Shown here: in pieces, positions 49,939-58,826 of the stretch | Layout: the number at the start of each line of letters is the position of its first letter | Position numbering within the stretch: the stretch's first letter is position 1 | Origin: Saprospiraceae bacterium | GTDB taxonomy: Bacteria; Bacteroidota; Bacteroidia; Chitinophagales; Saprospiraceae | Reading direction: 5' to 3' | Length of the DNA: 64,000 nt | NCBI GenBank assembly: GCA_019638455.1 | Contig: JAHBTU010000001.1 | Coordinates: forward strand, 1 to 64,000 | Position numbers and translations under genes: made by a program | Notes under the pieces: generated by a model | Seen by the model: only the letters and a program-made list of their open reading frames with translations | Told to the model about the DNA's origin: nothing | Database searches by the model: none

Positions 49939-52200
49939 TTACCGCAGGAGCGCCCGTATCCCCACAAAAGCTCGCGCACCCTGCACCGGCGCGTAATTGT
50001 ACGAAGGATCGAACGTGTAACCGTTGGGATTGTTTACGGGGTCGTCCACCCGTTTGTCGAAAGGGTCGTGCGGGCGCATGATGACATCCTCGCGGGGATA
50101 AAAATTGAACAGGTTTTTCACGCCAGCGTACACCTCAAAGTCACCCGGTGACTGGCGCCGAGGCTTCCAAGTCACCTGAATATTGTGAATGCTGAACCAC
50201 GGCGACTGCTCCGGGCGGTAGTCGTTCGGAAAAACTGGCAGCCGCATGGGGCTGTTGAGATGGCCGTTGTAGTCGAGCGTCAAATTCCACTTCACAATAG
50301 GGTAGGAGAGCGACCAATTGCCCGTGAAGCGCGGCGTGTGGAGTTGCCAAGTCCTGATGTTGCCCTCCACCACGCTCACATCCATGAGCGTAAATCCCGC
50401 CATCGCCTTTAGGCCGTTGACGAAATTCCAATCCGAGTTGAGCGAAAAACCCATGTTTTCGGCGTAGCCGTTCAGGTTTTGATAAATAATTTTCTCCGGG
50501 TCGGTGTCGTAGTCGGCCACTATTTTGTTGAAAAAATAAGAGTAAAAGACCGTCGCGTCGAAGTTGATAAACCCGAACGAGGTGTTTTGAAAGCGGGTGT
50601 AATTCAGGTTCGTGTTCCAAGTGCGTTCCGGCTCCAATGCCTCCGCAAACACCACCTGCCGCCCCCCCGTGAGCGCCGCGTGGTCTTCGCTAAACACATT
50701 GACCACCCGGAATCCGCTGCCCGCCGAGAAGCGCAACGTGTTCTCACTGTCGGGGTTGTATTTCAAATTCAGGCGCGGCGAAAGGATGTGGCCGTGACGA
50801 GGGTCGTGGTCGTATCGCAAGCCCGAAAGCAGTTTCCAGCGTTTGTTGAATGTCCATTCATCCTGTACAAATACGCCGGGTAGCCAAGTACGTTGGGGTG
50901 CGTTTTCGAGGCCACTTGTGCTGGCTGTGACGGGCGTATTATCGTCGTAAAATGTATAGCGCGCGCTCGTGCCGAACAGCAAATCGTGGCGTCGGCTTGC
51001 CTTTCGCTCCCAAGTCAGTTGGCCGAAGCCATTGCGCTGGTCGGCGAGATAAGGCACATCCCCATAGTAGCTGTCCTGTTTGTGGCGGTTGTAGGAAAAA
51101 CTGAACAGCACTTTCTCATTTTCAATAGGCAACTGGTAATTGCCGATGATTTCGTAGCGGTTCGTTCGGATGCTCTCGCCATAGATGCTGTCGGTGCCGC
51201 GCCAGCGAGGCTCCCACTGCATTTCGCCGCCATAGCGGTCTTCCCAGAGGTAGCGGAACGCGACCGAGGCGAGGCGATTGTGTTTTCTTTCAAAACGCCA
51301 TTTGTTGAACACCGAGAGCCGTTTTTGCAAAGTCACGTCGGTAAAATTGTCGTCGTTGAGGTCCCAGCGGTTGGTGAAGTGAAAGTAATTGGCGCTCAAA
51401 AGGGTGCTGGCCTTTCCAAACATGAGCGAGCCAGCGGCATCGGCGTTGTATTCCCCGTAGGTGGTGCCGTTCAAATCAAGGTGCATTTCGGGGCGTTCTG
51501 CCGGGTCTTTCGTGATGATATTGATGAGGCCGCCCATCGCTTCCGAGCCGTAGAGCGATGCGGCGGGGCCTTTCACGACTTCCATGCGCTGGAGCACACT
51601 GTTCGGAATCCCGCTGAGGCCGTACACCGTCGAAAGCCCGCTCACAATCGGCATCCCGTCTATCAATACCATCGTGTACGGTCCCTCCATGCCGTTGATG
51701 TGGATGTCGCCGGTGTTGCACACGTTGCACTGGAGTTGCGGGCGCACGCCGTTCACCATCTGGATGGCATCGAAGAGGCTTGGCGTGGGGTTGCGCAGGA
51801 AAAATTTGGGCGAAAAAACCTCCACTGGCACGGGACTGTCGGCCTTGCGCATTTCCTTCATGGTGCCAGTCACCACCACTTCTTTTAGGTTGCTTTCATC
51901 GGGAGCAAGGCGAATTTCGATTTCCTTATCGTTGGTTTTCAGCGGAATGACCTGTTTGACGTAACCAATAAGCGACACAACAATTTTTACTTTATCAATC
52001 TGAGTGGGTACATTCAGCAGGAAAAAACCCGCCGTGTCGCTCAACGTTCCGGCGGGGAGAGGGGCAGTCATTTGCACGGTAGCAAAAGCGAGTGGCTCAC
52101 CCGTGTGCGCGTCGGTGATGCGCCCCTTCAAGATGTCCGTTTGGGCTGATGCAAATAAGGCCTCAAGCAAGATTAAGACGGCGAGGAAATGTTTTTGCAT
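49939..52200 (-). CDS. TonB-dependent outer-membrane receptor
   Basis: The 753-residue protein has a signal peptide (LAVLILLEALFASAQ), a CarboxypepD_reg-like domain (LKGRITDAHTGEPLAFATVQ), a plug with IHINGMEGPYTMVLIDGMPI and VVKGPAASLYGSEAMGGLIN, and a 22-strand barrel ending GARAFVGIRALLR. It imports a chelated metal or other small ligand using energy from ExbBD-TonB, such as the operon at 61-63.5 kb. The operator-like palindrome upstream suggests iron or manganese control, so a siderophore or metal complex is a reasonable guess. The ligand is not known. Confidence 0.94.
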   Translation of the reverse strand: MQKHFLAVLILLEALFASAQTDILKGRITDAHTGEPLAFATVQMTAPLPAGTLSDTAGFFLLNVPTQIDKVKIVVSLIGYVKQVIPLKTNDKEIEIRLAPDESNLKEVVVTGTMKEMRKADSPVPVEVFSPKFFLRNPTPSLFDAIQMVNGVRPQLQCNVCNTGDIHINGMEGPYTMVLIDGMPIVSGLSTVYGLSGIPNSVLQRMEVVKGPAASLYGSEAMGGLINIITKDPAERPEMHLDLNGTTYGEYNADAAGSLMFGKASTLLSANYFHFTNRWDLNDDNFTDVTLQKRLSVFNKWRFERKHNRLASVAFRYLWEDRYGGEMQWEPRWRGTDSIYGESIRTNRYEIIGNYQLPIENEKVLFSFSYNRHKQDSYYGDVPYLADQRNGFGQLTWERKASRRHDLLFGTSARYTFYDDNTPVTASTSGLENAPQRTWLPGVFVQDEWTFNKRWKLLSGLRYDHDPRHGHILSPRLNLKYNPDSENTLRFSAGSGFRVVNVFSEDHAALTGGRQVVFAEALEPERTWNTNLNYTRFQNTSFGFINFDATVFYSYFFNKIVADYDTDPEKIIYQNLNGYAENMGFSLNSDWNFVNGLKAMAGFTLMDVSVVEGNIRTWQLHTPRFTGNWSLSYPIVKWNLTLDYNGHLNSPMRLPVFPNDYRPEQSPWFSIHNIQVTWKPRRQSPGDFEVYAGVKNLFNFYPREDVIMRPHDPFDKRVDDPVNNPNGYTFDPSYNYAPVQGARAFVGIRALLR

Positions 52201-52211
52201 TGTAAAATTAT

Positions 52212-52246
52212 ATTTTTAGCCTTGTCTAAAAATTTTTACAAAGGTA
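52212..52246 (-). promoter_or_regulatory. Promoter and DtxR-type operator candidate of the TonB receptor
   Basis: On the minus strand TACCTTTG (52246-52239) is a minus-7 box. Just downstream, ATTTTTAG-N6-CTAAAAAT (52212-52233) is a perfect 8-bp inverted repeat that covers the expected transcription start. TTTTAG...CTAAAA palindromes are typical of sites bound by DtxR/MntR-family metal regulators; the regulator itself is not in the window. Confidence 0.6.
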
Positions 52247-52293
52247 TTTTTAATTTCTTTTAAAAAGCAATAGGGCGCGTGTGTTTTTGCAAA

Positions 52294-52330
52294 AAAAATC
52301 CCCGATGCGTGTCGCACATCAGGGATTTTT
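52294..52330 (-). terminator. Bidirectional-type terminator after the cytochrome c peroxidase gene
   Basis: AAAAATCCCCGATG pairs with CATCAGGGATTTTT with one mismatch around a 9-nt loop. A/T-runs flank both sides. It lies downstream of the di-heme peroxidase (minus strand) and upstream of the TonB receptor promoter. Confidence 0.75.
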
Positions 52331-52353
52331 GCGTGTAGGTGGTGTTTGCAAGG

Positions 52354-53436
52354 CTAATCCGGCTTGCTGTACGCTGGATTTTTCACAAAGTCCAAATCCG
52401 TGAACGTTTTTAAAAATGCCACCAAATCCGCCTTATCCTGTTCGGTCAGTTGCAAGCCGCCTGATTGCAAATTGACCTGCATGAGCACATCTACGGTTGC
52501 AGACTTTTTCACGCCAGTATTGTAATGCTCAATCACTTCTTCCAAGGTGGCGAAACGTCCATCGTGCATATAAGGAGGGGTAATAGCCACGTTGCGCAGG
52601 CTTGGCACTTTGAATTTGCCCCGGTCGGCTGGATTGAGTGTGACGTTTTGGAGGCCCGCGTCAGTCATGGTCGCGTCCGAGTCGAGGCCGTTGTTCACAT
52701 AATCATCAATGGTCAGATTGTGCCCGACGTGGCAATGGAAGCATTGTGCTCCCTTTTCTATGCCGCTGGGGTCAAATTGACCAAAAAACAGTTTTCGCCC
52801 GCGCTCTTCCGAGGCGCTCAAAGTCGCGTGTCCTTTTTCCCAATGGTCGTATTTCGAGCTGTGGGAGACAATGGTCAGCATGAATTGCTCCAAGGCCAGG
52901 CCGACTCGTTCAGCCGTCACTGTGGCATCACCAAAAGCGCGGATGAATTGGTCGGTGTATCGTTTGTCGGCGCTGAGCTTAGCGACCACGTTGGGAAGGG
53001 CCTCGTTCATTTCGAGCGGGTCTTCTATCGGCATCAGTGCCTGTTCGCGCAGCGTAGCGGCCCTGCCATCCCAGAAAAATCGGTGTCGGTGCCAAGCCAG
53101 ATTCATCACCGACATAGCGTGGCGGTGTCCCGGCAGCCCTTCCACGCCGATGCTGAATTGGCGCGTGTCTGTGAAAGCATCCTTTTGCTGGTGACAATCG
53201 GCGCACGATTGAGAGCCGTCTTTGGAGAGTTTTTTTTCGTAAAACAACATTCGCCCCAACTGTACGCCCGCAAGGGTGAGGGGATTGTCGGTCGGCAACT
53301 GCGGAGGGTCGAAGTGGCCGTAGTCCAAAGTGTACGGTGTCGGGTCAAAAGTGACAGGAGGTTCCACAGGCTCCTTTGTGCCGCAGGCGGACAAAAAGAC
53401 GAGTGTGGCCCATGCAAGGCAACAACGGTTTTTCAT
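52354..53436 (-). CDS. Di-heme cytochrome c peroxidase / MauG family lipoprotein
   Basis: The 360-residue protein has a lipoprotein signal (LAWATLVFLSAC, then GTKEP). It carries two c-type heme sites, CADCH (about residue 79) and CFHCH (about residue 228), with the family context LGRMLFYEKKLSKDGSQSC and VPSLRNVAITPPYMHDGRF. Family members reduce H2O2 in the periplasm with electrons from cytochrome c or act as MauG-type oxidases. It is anchored in a membrane through the N-terminal Cys. The neighbouring TonB receptor is separated by a terminator. Confidence 0.93.
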   Translation of the reverse strand: MKNRCCLAWATLVFLSACGTKEPVEPPVTFDPTPYTLDYGHFDPPQLPTDNPLTLAGVQLGRMLFYEKKLSKDGSQSCADCHQQKDAFTDTRQFSIGVEGLPGHRHAMSVMNLAWHRHRFFWDGRAATLREQALMPIEDPLEMNEALPNVVAKLSADKRYTDQFIRAFGDATVTAERVGLALEQFMLTIVSHSSKYDHWEKGHATLSASEERGRKLFFGQFDPSGIEKGAQCFHCHVGHNLTIDDYVNNGLDSDATMTDAGLQNVTLNPADRGKFKVPSLRNVAITPPYMHDGRFATLEEVIEHYNTGVKKSATVDVLMQVNLQSGGLQLTEQDKADLVAFLKTFTDLDFVKNPAYSKPD

Positions 53437-53498
53437 GCGTATTGGCGCAAGCGTGTTCAGACGCTAACGGCGGGCAAAAATACGCATAACGGCAGCAC

Positions 53499-53840
53499 TT
53501 ATGCAGCCTGCTGGAAGAGGCTCATTTGCCCGTTGTGCAAAAAGGTGTCAAGCAGGCGTGCGTATTTGAGTTTGTCCTTGCTATTGGTGCGGAGCGCGAT
53601 GAGTTTGGCCAGTTCGAGCGTGATGAAGAAGTCCTCAATCGGCTCGCCGGGACGCGGGCGTTTGGCGAAGTCGCGATAAGGCTGCGGGCGGCGGATGCCG
53701 TCGGCAAATTCGTAGGCATCGCGGAGCCAGCGACGCACTTGGGCACCGTATTGACGAACGGGCAATTTGAGGGCGGCGTGAAGGTTGGAGGCGGTGACGA
53801 CTTTGGTGCCGTGCTTGCTTTCAAATACTTCGAGTTTCAT
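53499..53840 (-). CDS. AntA/AntB antirepressor-like small protein
   Basis: The 113-residue protein resembles the phage antirepressor AntA/AntB domain: VVTASNLHAALKLPVRQYG (helix-turn-helix-like), RWLRDAYEFADGIRRPQPY, DFFITLELAKLIALRTNSKD and KYARLLDTF. Stand-alone versions are common in Bacteroidota chromosomes, and their role is unclear. No other phage gene is present here. The upstream region (53841-53960) is AT-rich with three GTGTTTAAAA words that could be operator sites for this or another regulator. Confidence 0.75.
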   Translation of the reverse strand: MKLEVFESKHGTKVVTASNLHAALKLPVRQYGAQVRRWLRDAYEFADGIRRPQPYRDFAKRPRPGEPIEDFFITLELAKLIALRTNSKDKLKYARLLDTFLHNGQMSLFQQAA

Positions 53841-54257
53841 AAGCCACTCGTTTTGTTGCTGTTAACTTGTTTGTTTTAAACACGGTACAAAAATAAACAA
53901 GTTGTTTTTAAACACAAATTATTTTGTAAAATTTTTTGAAAAAATTTTTTGTGTTTAAAATAAATCGCTTAAAATCAATCTTTTGTAAAATGAAAACAAA
54001 TTTGAGCGTACGGGTTTTATGCAAAAATTTGTGGGTGGTGCTGGATTGATACTAAAAACTCACGGTACCTTCGCCCGCCAATTTTATGCGCTGACGACAC
54101 CACACAGCGCCAATTTTTTTCCCTAACCACTTTGTCCGTTTTTCATATTGCCCAATGGCGCTAGTCATTGGGAGCAAGTATTTTTTTGAAAAAACTGCTC
54201 GCTTGTGTAGGTGCGGGCAATGCAAAACACACACACTCAACTATTCGCAATCAACTC
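53841..54257. promoter_or_regulatory. 417-bp AT-rich divergent intergenic region with repeated TTTTAAACAC words
   Basis: TTTTAAACAC occurs at 53874-53883 and 53906-53915, and its complement GTGTTTAAAA at 53951-53960. Spacing of about three helical turns (32 bp) between the first two is compatible with a dimeric regulator. The sequence from 53880 to 54010 is much richer in A/T than its surroundings. No gene is visible in the remainder up to the HMG-CoA synthase start at 54258. Confidence 0.45.
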
Positions 54258-55646
54258 ATGGCGCTACTTCCCATCGGCATTGACGACATGGCCTTCTATG
54301 TGCCCAAACTTTACCTTGACATCTGCGCATTGGCCGAAAAACGAAACATCCCTTACGAGAAACTTTCGCTGGGCCTCGGCCTCCACAAAATGGCCGTGTG
54401 CGATGCGCACGAGGATGCCGCAACGATGGCCGCCGAAGCGGTGGCCGAACTCATCGAACGCAACGGCCTCGACCCGCGCCACATCGGGCGCATCTACCTC
54501 GGCACGGAGAGCGCGCTCGACATGGCCAAACCGACGGGCACCTACGCGGTGGAGATGCTCGCGCAACGTTTCGCCGACCGCTACGGAACCGACTGCTTTC
54601 GCCATTGCGACGTACTCGACATGACTTTCGCCTGCATCGGCGCGACGGATGCGCTGCAAAACACGCTTGACTGGGTGGCGACCGACCGCAACAATATCGG
54701 TATCGTGGTGGCCAGCGACATTGCTAAATATGAACTCAACTCCACGGGCGAATACACACAAGGCGCTGGCGCGGTGGCCATGCTCGTGCGCTGGCATCCG
54801 CGACTGTTGGTGGTGCGGCGGCTCTTTGGCGTGGCGATGGAGAGCGTGCATGATTTTTACAAACCCCGCCGGGAAAAATTCAGCGAAACGCCGGTGTTCG
54901 ACGGGCAGTTTTCCAACCTGTGCTATCAGAATCGCATGAACGAGGCGCTCGACGATTTTCGCCGTCGGGCGGTGGCGGCGCGATTGTTTCGCGACGACCA
55001 GTTTCAGGCGCTGAGCGAGCGTTGGGCGCGGATGATTTTTCACCTGCCCTATGCTTTTCACGCCAAGCGGATGTTTGTGGAGCGGTTTGTTGAGGAGCGA
55101 AAAACGAAGGGTGCTTGGGAAAATGACGTTGCCAAATTTGGCTTTCAGGAGCCAGATGCGGGGCAGTTTTTGGAGAAAAAATTATTTGGGAAAGCACACG
55201 CTGCTTTTTTGAAAAACGTCAGCGAATCAACGCTTTATCGCCGTTTTGTCGCCCAAAAATTGGAAAAAGCCCAACGCGCCAGCATGGAGACTGGCAACTT
55301 GTACACGGCTTCTATTTTCCTCGCGCTCATGAGTACGCTCGAATGTGATTTGGCGGGAAGTGGCAATTTGGCGGGAAAAAAATTGGGCTTCGTGGCCTAC
55401 GGCAGCGGCTCGAAGGCGAAGGTGTTTGAGGCCGTCGTACAGAAAGAGTGGCGCGAGGTGACGCAACATTTTAAGGTGTTTGAAAAACTGCGCGACCGCC
55501 GGGCGCTCGACTACGACCAATATGAGCTGCTGCACACCGGGCAGCAACAAGGGGCGGTTTTCGCAGAGGAAGGGCGTTGGGGGCTTGAAAGAGTGGGTCA
55601 CGAAGGCGTGACGTTGGGGGCGAGGTATTATGCGGCGTTTCCCTGA
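54258..55646 (+). CDS. Hydroxymethylglutaryl-CoA synthase
   Basis: The 462-residue enzyme condenses acetyl-CoA with acetoacetyl-CoA, the first committed step of the mevalonate pathway. It has the expected motifs: IGIDDMAFYVPKLYLDI at the start, RIYLGTESALDMAKP with the catalytic Glu, DMTFACIGATDALQN with the acyl-carrying Cys, and FHLPYAFHAKRM with the catalytic His. The ATG at 54258 fits the family start; an earlier in-frame start at 54168 would add 30 unrelated residues. No other mevalonate gene is adjacent. Confidence 0.93.
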   Translation: MALLPIGIDDMAFYVPKLYLDICALAEKRNIPYEKLSLGLGLHKMAVCDAHEDAATMAAEAVAELIERNGLDPRHIGRIYLGTESALDMAKPTGTYAVEMLAQRFADRYGTDCFRHCDVLDMTFACIGATDALQNTLDWVATDRNNIGIVVASDIAKYELNSTGEYTQGAGAVAMLVRWHPRLLVVRRLFGVAMESVHDFYKPRREKFSETPVFDGQFSNLCYQNRMNEALDDFRRRAVAARLFRDDQFQALSERWARMIFHLPYAFHAKRMFVERFVEERKTKGAWENDVAKFGFQEPDAGQFLEKKLFGKAHAAFLKNVSESTLYRRFVAQKLEKAQRASMETGNLYTASIFLALMSTLECDLAGSGNLAGKKLGFVAYGSGSKAKVFEAVVQKEWREVTQHFKVFEKLRDRRALDYDQYELLHTGQQQGAVFAEEGRWGLERVGHEGVTLGARYYAAFP

Positions 55647-55747
55647 ATTTCTTACAATATAAAGGAAAAGTCACTTTGATATTATATGGGATGGAAATTC
55701 CAAAACCACTACATTTGCCCACACTCAAAACGCAGAACACCAACTGA

Positions 55748-57532
55748 ATGCCTGCTCCACTTAAAATATTCATCATATACGCCCGCGAGGACGTGGATTA
55801 CAAGGAAGGCCTTATCCGCGCCTTTCGTCTGTTGAAGCGTCAAGGTTTAGTGGAAGAATGGCACGATGGCAACATTAAACCTGGCGCAAAATGGGAAGAA
55901 GAAATTGGCGATAACCTGCGTAGTGCCGACATTATCCTGCCACTCATCAGTTACGACTTTTTTGGTTCGGATTATATCCAGAATGTGGAAATCGAAAAGG
56001 CTTTCGAGCGCTTCGAATCAGGTGAAGTCAAAATCCTGCCTGTAATTGTCCGCAAATGTTCGTGGCAGGATGACGGCCGTCTTGCCCAGTTCCAAGCCTT
56101 GCCCCGTGATGGTAAACCCATATCCACATGGTCAGACCGTGACGATGCTTACACAGATATTATTGACTCGCTAAAAACCTTTATTGCGGATATTTATGTT
56201 GAGCGCGAGCGGTACGAACGCCAACATGAAGACGATTTAATCGCTCTTAAGCAACGGGAAGAAGAACAAAAGCGCCATAAAGAAGAACAGCGGCTTGAAG
56301 AGAAAGGTCAGCTACTTTTTCGCGAAACAAAACTCCAACAAAAGGAAGCCAATCTTAGTAAAATAGTGGAGGAAGAACACCATGGCAATAAAAATAAACT
56401 TATCCACCTGCAAGAGACAGAAGAAACTGGCCATCGGGAACACCTGAAACATGGCGGGAGAAACGCTGTATTGCGTCGTAACAAAATGATCTTTTTGGGT
56501 GGATTAGGTATACTGATACTGTCTTCAATTGCGATACTTGTCAATTTGAAATTCCGCAGTCCCAGCCAAAAAAACGGTAACGTTAAAACACAGATTCCCG
56601 CCAAACCACAAGAACCTCTTTCGCACAAAAATATGGTCGAGGTCGCAGGCGGCGTTTTCCTCATGGGTAGCAAGTTTGCTGGAATACCCGGAGCCCAACC
56701 TGTTCATCAGGTTACCATTCGTGATTTCAAAATCAATAAATATGAGGTGACCAATGCCGAATTTGCCATGTTTTTGAATGCAATCACAAAAGAAATTAAT
56801 ACCAATGGATTCACTTTAGCCTATCACGATAATATCATTTTTGGCACTATTTGCGGCGATAAGAAAGGTGGTTGTAAAGGATTTAACGAGCAAATTGAAT
56901 ATAGTGGTGGCACAAATTTCGGAGGGGAATTCTCAATTCTCCCCGGTTTTGAAAACCATCCGGTTTCGATGGTTTCATGGTATGGTGCAATAGAGTATTG
57001 CAATTGGTTGAGCCGACAACACAATCGTCAACCTGCCTATAATGTGAGTCAAGGGCAGGTAAGTCGAAATATTGGCGCCGACGGTTATCGCCTGCCTACT
57101 GAAGCCGAATGGGAATTCGCAGCTCGAGGCGGCACTTTGAGCAAGAATTATAAGTTTGCAGGAAGCAACAAATTTGCAGATATTGCAGTGGTCACCAAAG
57201 ATATTACATCAACAAGCCGACCTGTTGGACAAAAAATGCCCAATGAACTTGGCTTGTATGACTTGGCCGGTAACGTAACTGAATGGGTCGAAGATTGCTG
57301 GCACGACTCTTTCAAGGGAGCACCTGCCGATGGAAGCGCTTGGCTTAGTGGCGATTGTTCAATGCGTATGTTGCGAGGTGGCTCAGACTGGTATACACAG
57401 ATGTATGCTGCTAGTTATGAATCCCTTTCTCTTTCCTATTCCTACCTGTTTTCTCAAATTCCTTATCGGTACACTCCCGCTGCTGCAAACACAGTATCGT
57501 TCGCATATGGCTTCCGACTCGCTCAAAACTGA
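55748..57532 (+). CDS. TIR - coiled coil - TM - FGE-sulfatase-like protein (conflict/sensing protein candidate)
   Basis: The 594-residue protein has a bacterial TIR domain (about 5-140) with FIIYAREDVDY, EEWHDGNIKPGAKWEEEI, ADIILPLISYDFF and DYIQNVEIEKAFERF, where the Glu of NVEIEK is the likely NADase residue. A long Glu/Lys/Gln-rich coiled coil follows (about 150-235), then one membrane helix (MIFLGGLGILILSSIAILV, about 247-265) and an FGE/SUMF1-like domain (about 298-594: MVEVAGGVFLMGSK, INKYEVTNAEFAMFL, GYRLPTEAEWEFAARGG, GLYDLAGNVTEWVEDCW, LRGGSDWY). The paired catalytic Cys of true FGE are absent in the C-terminal part, so this is a ligand-binding CLec-type fold. Residues after RGGS are unusually rich in Tyr, Ser, Leu and Ala. 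GC is lower than in the neighbours. No reverse transcriptase is nearby. Confidence 0.85.
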   Translation: MPAPLKIFIIYAREDVDYKEGLIRAFRLLKRQGLVEEWHDGNIKPGAKWEEEIGDNLRSADIILPLISYDFFGSDYIQNVEIEKAFERFESGEVKILPVIVRKCSWQDDGRLAQFQALPRDGKPISTWSDRDDAYTDIIDSLKTFIADIYVERERYERQHEDDLIALKQREEEQKRHKEEQRLEEKGQLLFRETKLQQKEANLSKIVEEEHHGNKNKLIHLQETEETGHREHLKHGGRNAVLRRNKMIFLGGLGILILSSIAILVNLKFRSPSQKNGNVKTQIPAKPQEPLSHKNMVEVAGGVFLMGSKFAGIPGAQPVHQVTIRDFKINKYEVTNAEFAMFLNAITKEINTNGFTLAYHDNIIFGTICGDKKGGCKGFNEQIEYSGGTNFGGEFSILPGFENHPVSMVSWYGAIEYCNWLSRQHNRQPAYNVSQGQVSRNIGADGYRLPTEAEWEFAARGGTLSKNYKFAGSNKFADIAVVTKDITSTSRPVGQKMPNELGLYDLAGNVTEWVEDCWHDSFKGAPADGSAWLSGDCSMRMLRGGSDWYTQMYAASYESLSLSYSYLFSQIPYRYTPAAANTVSFAYGFRLAQN

Positions 57533-57610
57533 TAAATGCGGTTCAAATTAATTTTTTTTCAATTTTTCCACTTTTTTCGTTTCCTTCACATGAGGCATTC
57601 TGTTTTTATT

Positions 57611-58789
57611 TCATTTTTTCATTGAAAAACTGCGACTTGCCATCCAAATCAATACAAGTTTCCACAACCCCTTCACCGCCACCAACGCCGCAATCGGCAT
57701 GGCCGCCACTGGCATTTCCTGTGGAATGACTTTCCAAAACACGAGTGCCAGCAGCGCGAGTGCTCCCGCCGCGATGAAATGCTTGCGAATCCAGCCGCCT
57801 TTATGGCTACGCCAAAACACAAGCAAATATGTGGGGAGCGCCCACAGCAGGTTGAAGTTCGTCTTTGTGGCCGAGTGGTCGGTGGCGAACCAAAGCAATG
57901 CGATGAGCAGCCCCGACGCGCCCAACACGAACCAAAAAACTGTATCGAATATCCTTTCCGTTCGGCGGTGAAACATGCTCAACAGACCGAGCAGCGCCAC
58001 AAGGCTCATCACCCAGAGGGGGCGGTCGAGGAAGCCGGGCCTGAACTCGGTGGTCGGAAACGGGTATTCGGGGATGTTGCGCACCGACGCGACGAGCGGG
58101 GTGGTGTCGTTGATGCGGGCTGCGGCAAACATATCGCGCACATAGTCAGGTAGGAACATGAAGTCTTGGGCTAGCGCCCGTCGGTCGGCGGCGTAGCCCA
58201 AGCCGAGGTTCATGCCGAAATGTGTCCAGGGCTGACTGGTCATGTAGGGGTTGAGGAGTTGGCGCATGGTGGTGCCCAGGGCGAGTCGGCTGCTGTCCCA
58301 TTGGATGGGTTGGTCGAAGGTCTGTCCCACCACGTCGCGGATGCGGGTGGCGCAGTTGTCGTAGAAAAAGTCGTATTTGTAGTAGCGGTTTTCCTCGAGG
58401 GCGTTTTCTTCCAACACCTCGAAAAGGCGTTGCTTTTGTGTTTGGCTCAAATTGAGGGTTTGTTCCTGCATGGCACGCTGGTCGCGCAGATTGCCGCGCT
58501 CGAAGCCGCGATAAGGCTCGACATCGAGGTAATAGAGGAGTTTGCCGCGACAGAATTTGAGGATAAAATTGGGCTGCTCGAAATCGAATGTGCCGTAGTT
58601 GTAGCATCGGTCGAGTCGGTTGGCGGGGTCGAGGATGCGCAGGGCGCTGTGGCCAAAAGTGCTGTATAGGAACTCGCCCGGCGCGACGGTCATCAGGCTG
58701 ACGCGGGCGCTATCGGAGAGGACGGGCGTGTTTTGTGACGGCAATGTTCCCGCGCAAAGCAGGAAGGCAAGCAGCATAAGGTGTTTCAT
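57611..58789 (-). CDS. Lnb/DUF4105 family membrane protein (lipoprotein N-acyltransferase-like)
   Basis: The 392-residue protein has a signal peptide (LMLLAFLLCAGTLPSQ), then a periplasmic domain with YSTFGHSALRI (conserved His), CYNYGTFDFEQPNF and FFYDNCATRIRD (conserved Cys). The C-terminal third has about five membrane helices (PLWVMSLVALLGLLSMF, VFWFVLGASGLLIALLWF, ALLALVFWKVI). This is the Lnb layout, a family linked to the third acylation of lipoproteins in Bacteroidota. Function by family only; paralogues may differ. Confidence 0.85.
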   Translation of the reverse strand: MKHLMLLAFLLCAGTLPSQNTPVLSDSARVSLMTVAPGEFLYSTFGHSALRILDPANRLDRCYNYGTFDFEQPNFILKFCRGKLLYYLDVEPYRGFERGNLRDQRAMQEQTLNLSQTQKQRLFEVLEENALEENRYYKYDFFYDNCATRIRDVVGQTFDQPIQWDSSRLALGTTMRQLLNPYMTSQPWTHFGMNLGLGYAADRRALAQDFMFLPDYVRDMFAAARINDTTPLVASVRNIPEYPFPTTEFRPGFLDRPLWVMSLVALLGLLSMFHRRTERIFDTVFWFVLGASGLLIALLWFATDHSATKTNFNLLWALPTYLLVFWRSHKGGWIRKHFIAAGALALLALVFWKVIPQEMPVAAMPIAALVAVKGLWKLVLIWMASRSFSMKK

Positions 58790-58826
58790 CCGAACAATTT
58801 TTGCGGGAGCGAAGGTGGCAAAAAAA

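Noticed and set aside
53499..53840. Prophage remnant around the AntA/AntB-like gene
   Set aside because: No other phage gene, integrase or attachment repeat was seen within 10 kb, and this domain is common as a single chromosomal gene in Bacteroidota.
55748..57532. Complete diversity-generating retroelement
   Set aside because: No reverse transcriptase, accessory gene or template repeat is present in the window. Only the variable-region-like composition remains, and it is reported as a separate, weaker observation.
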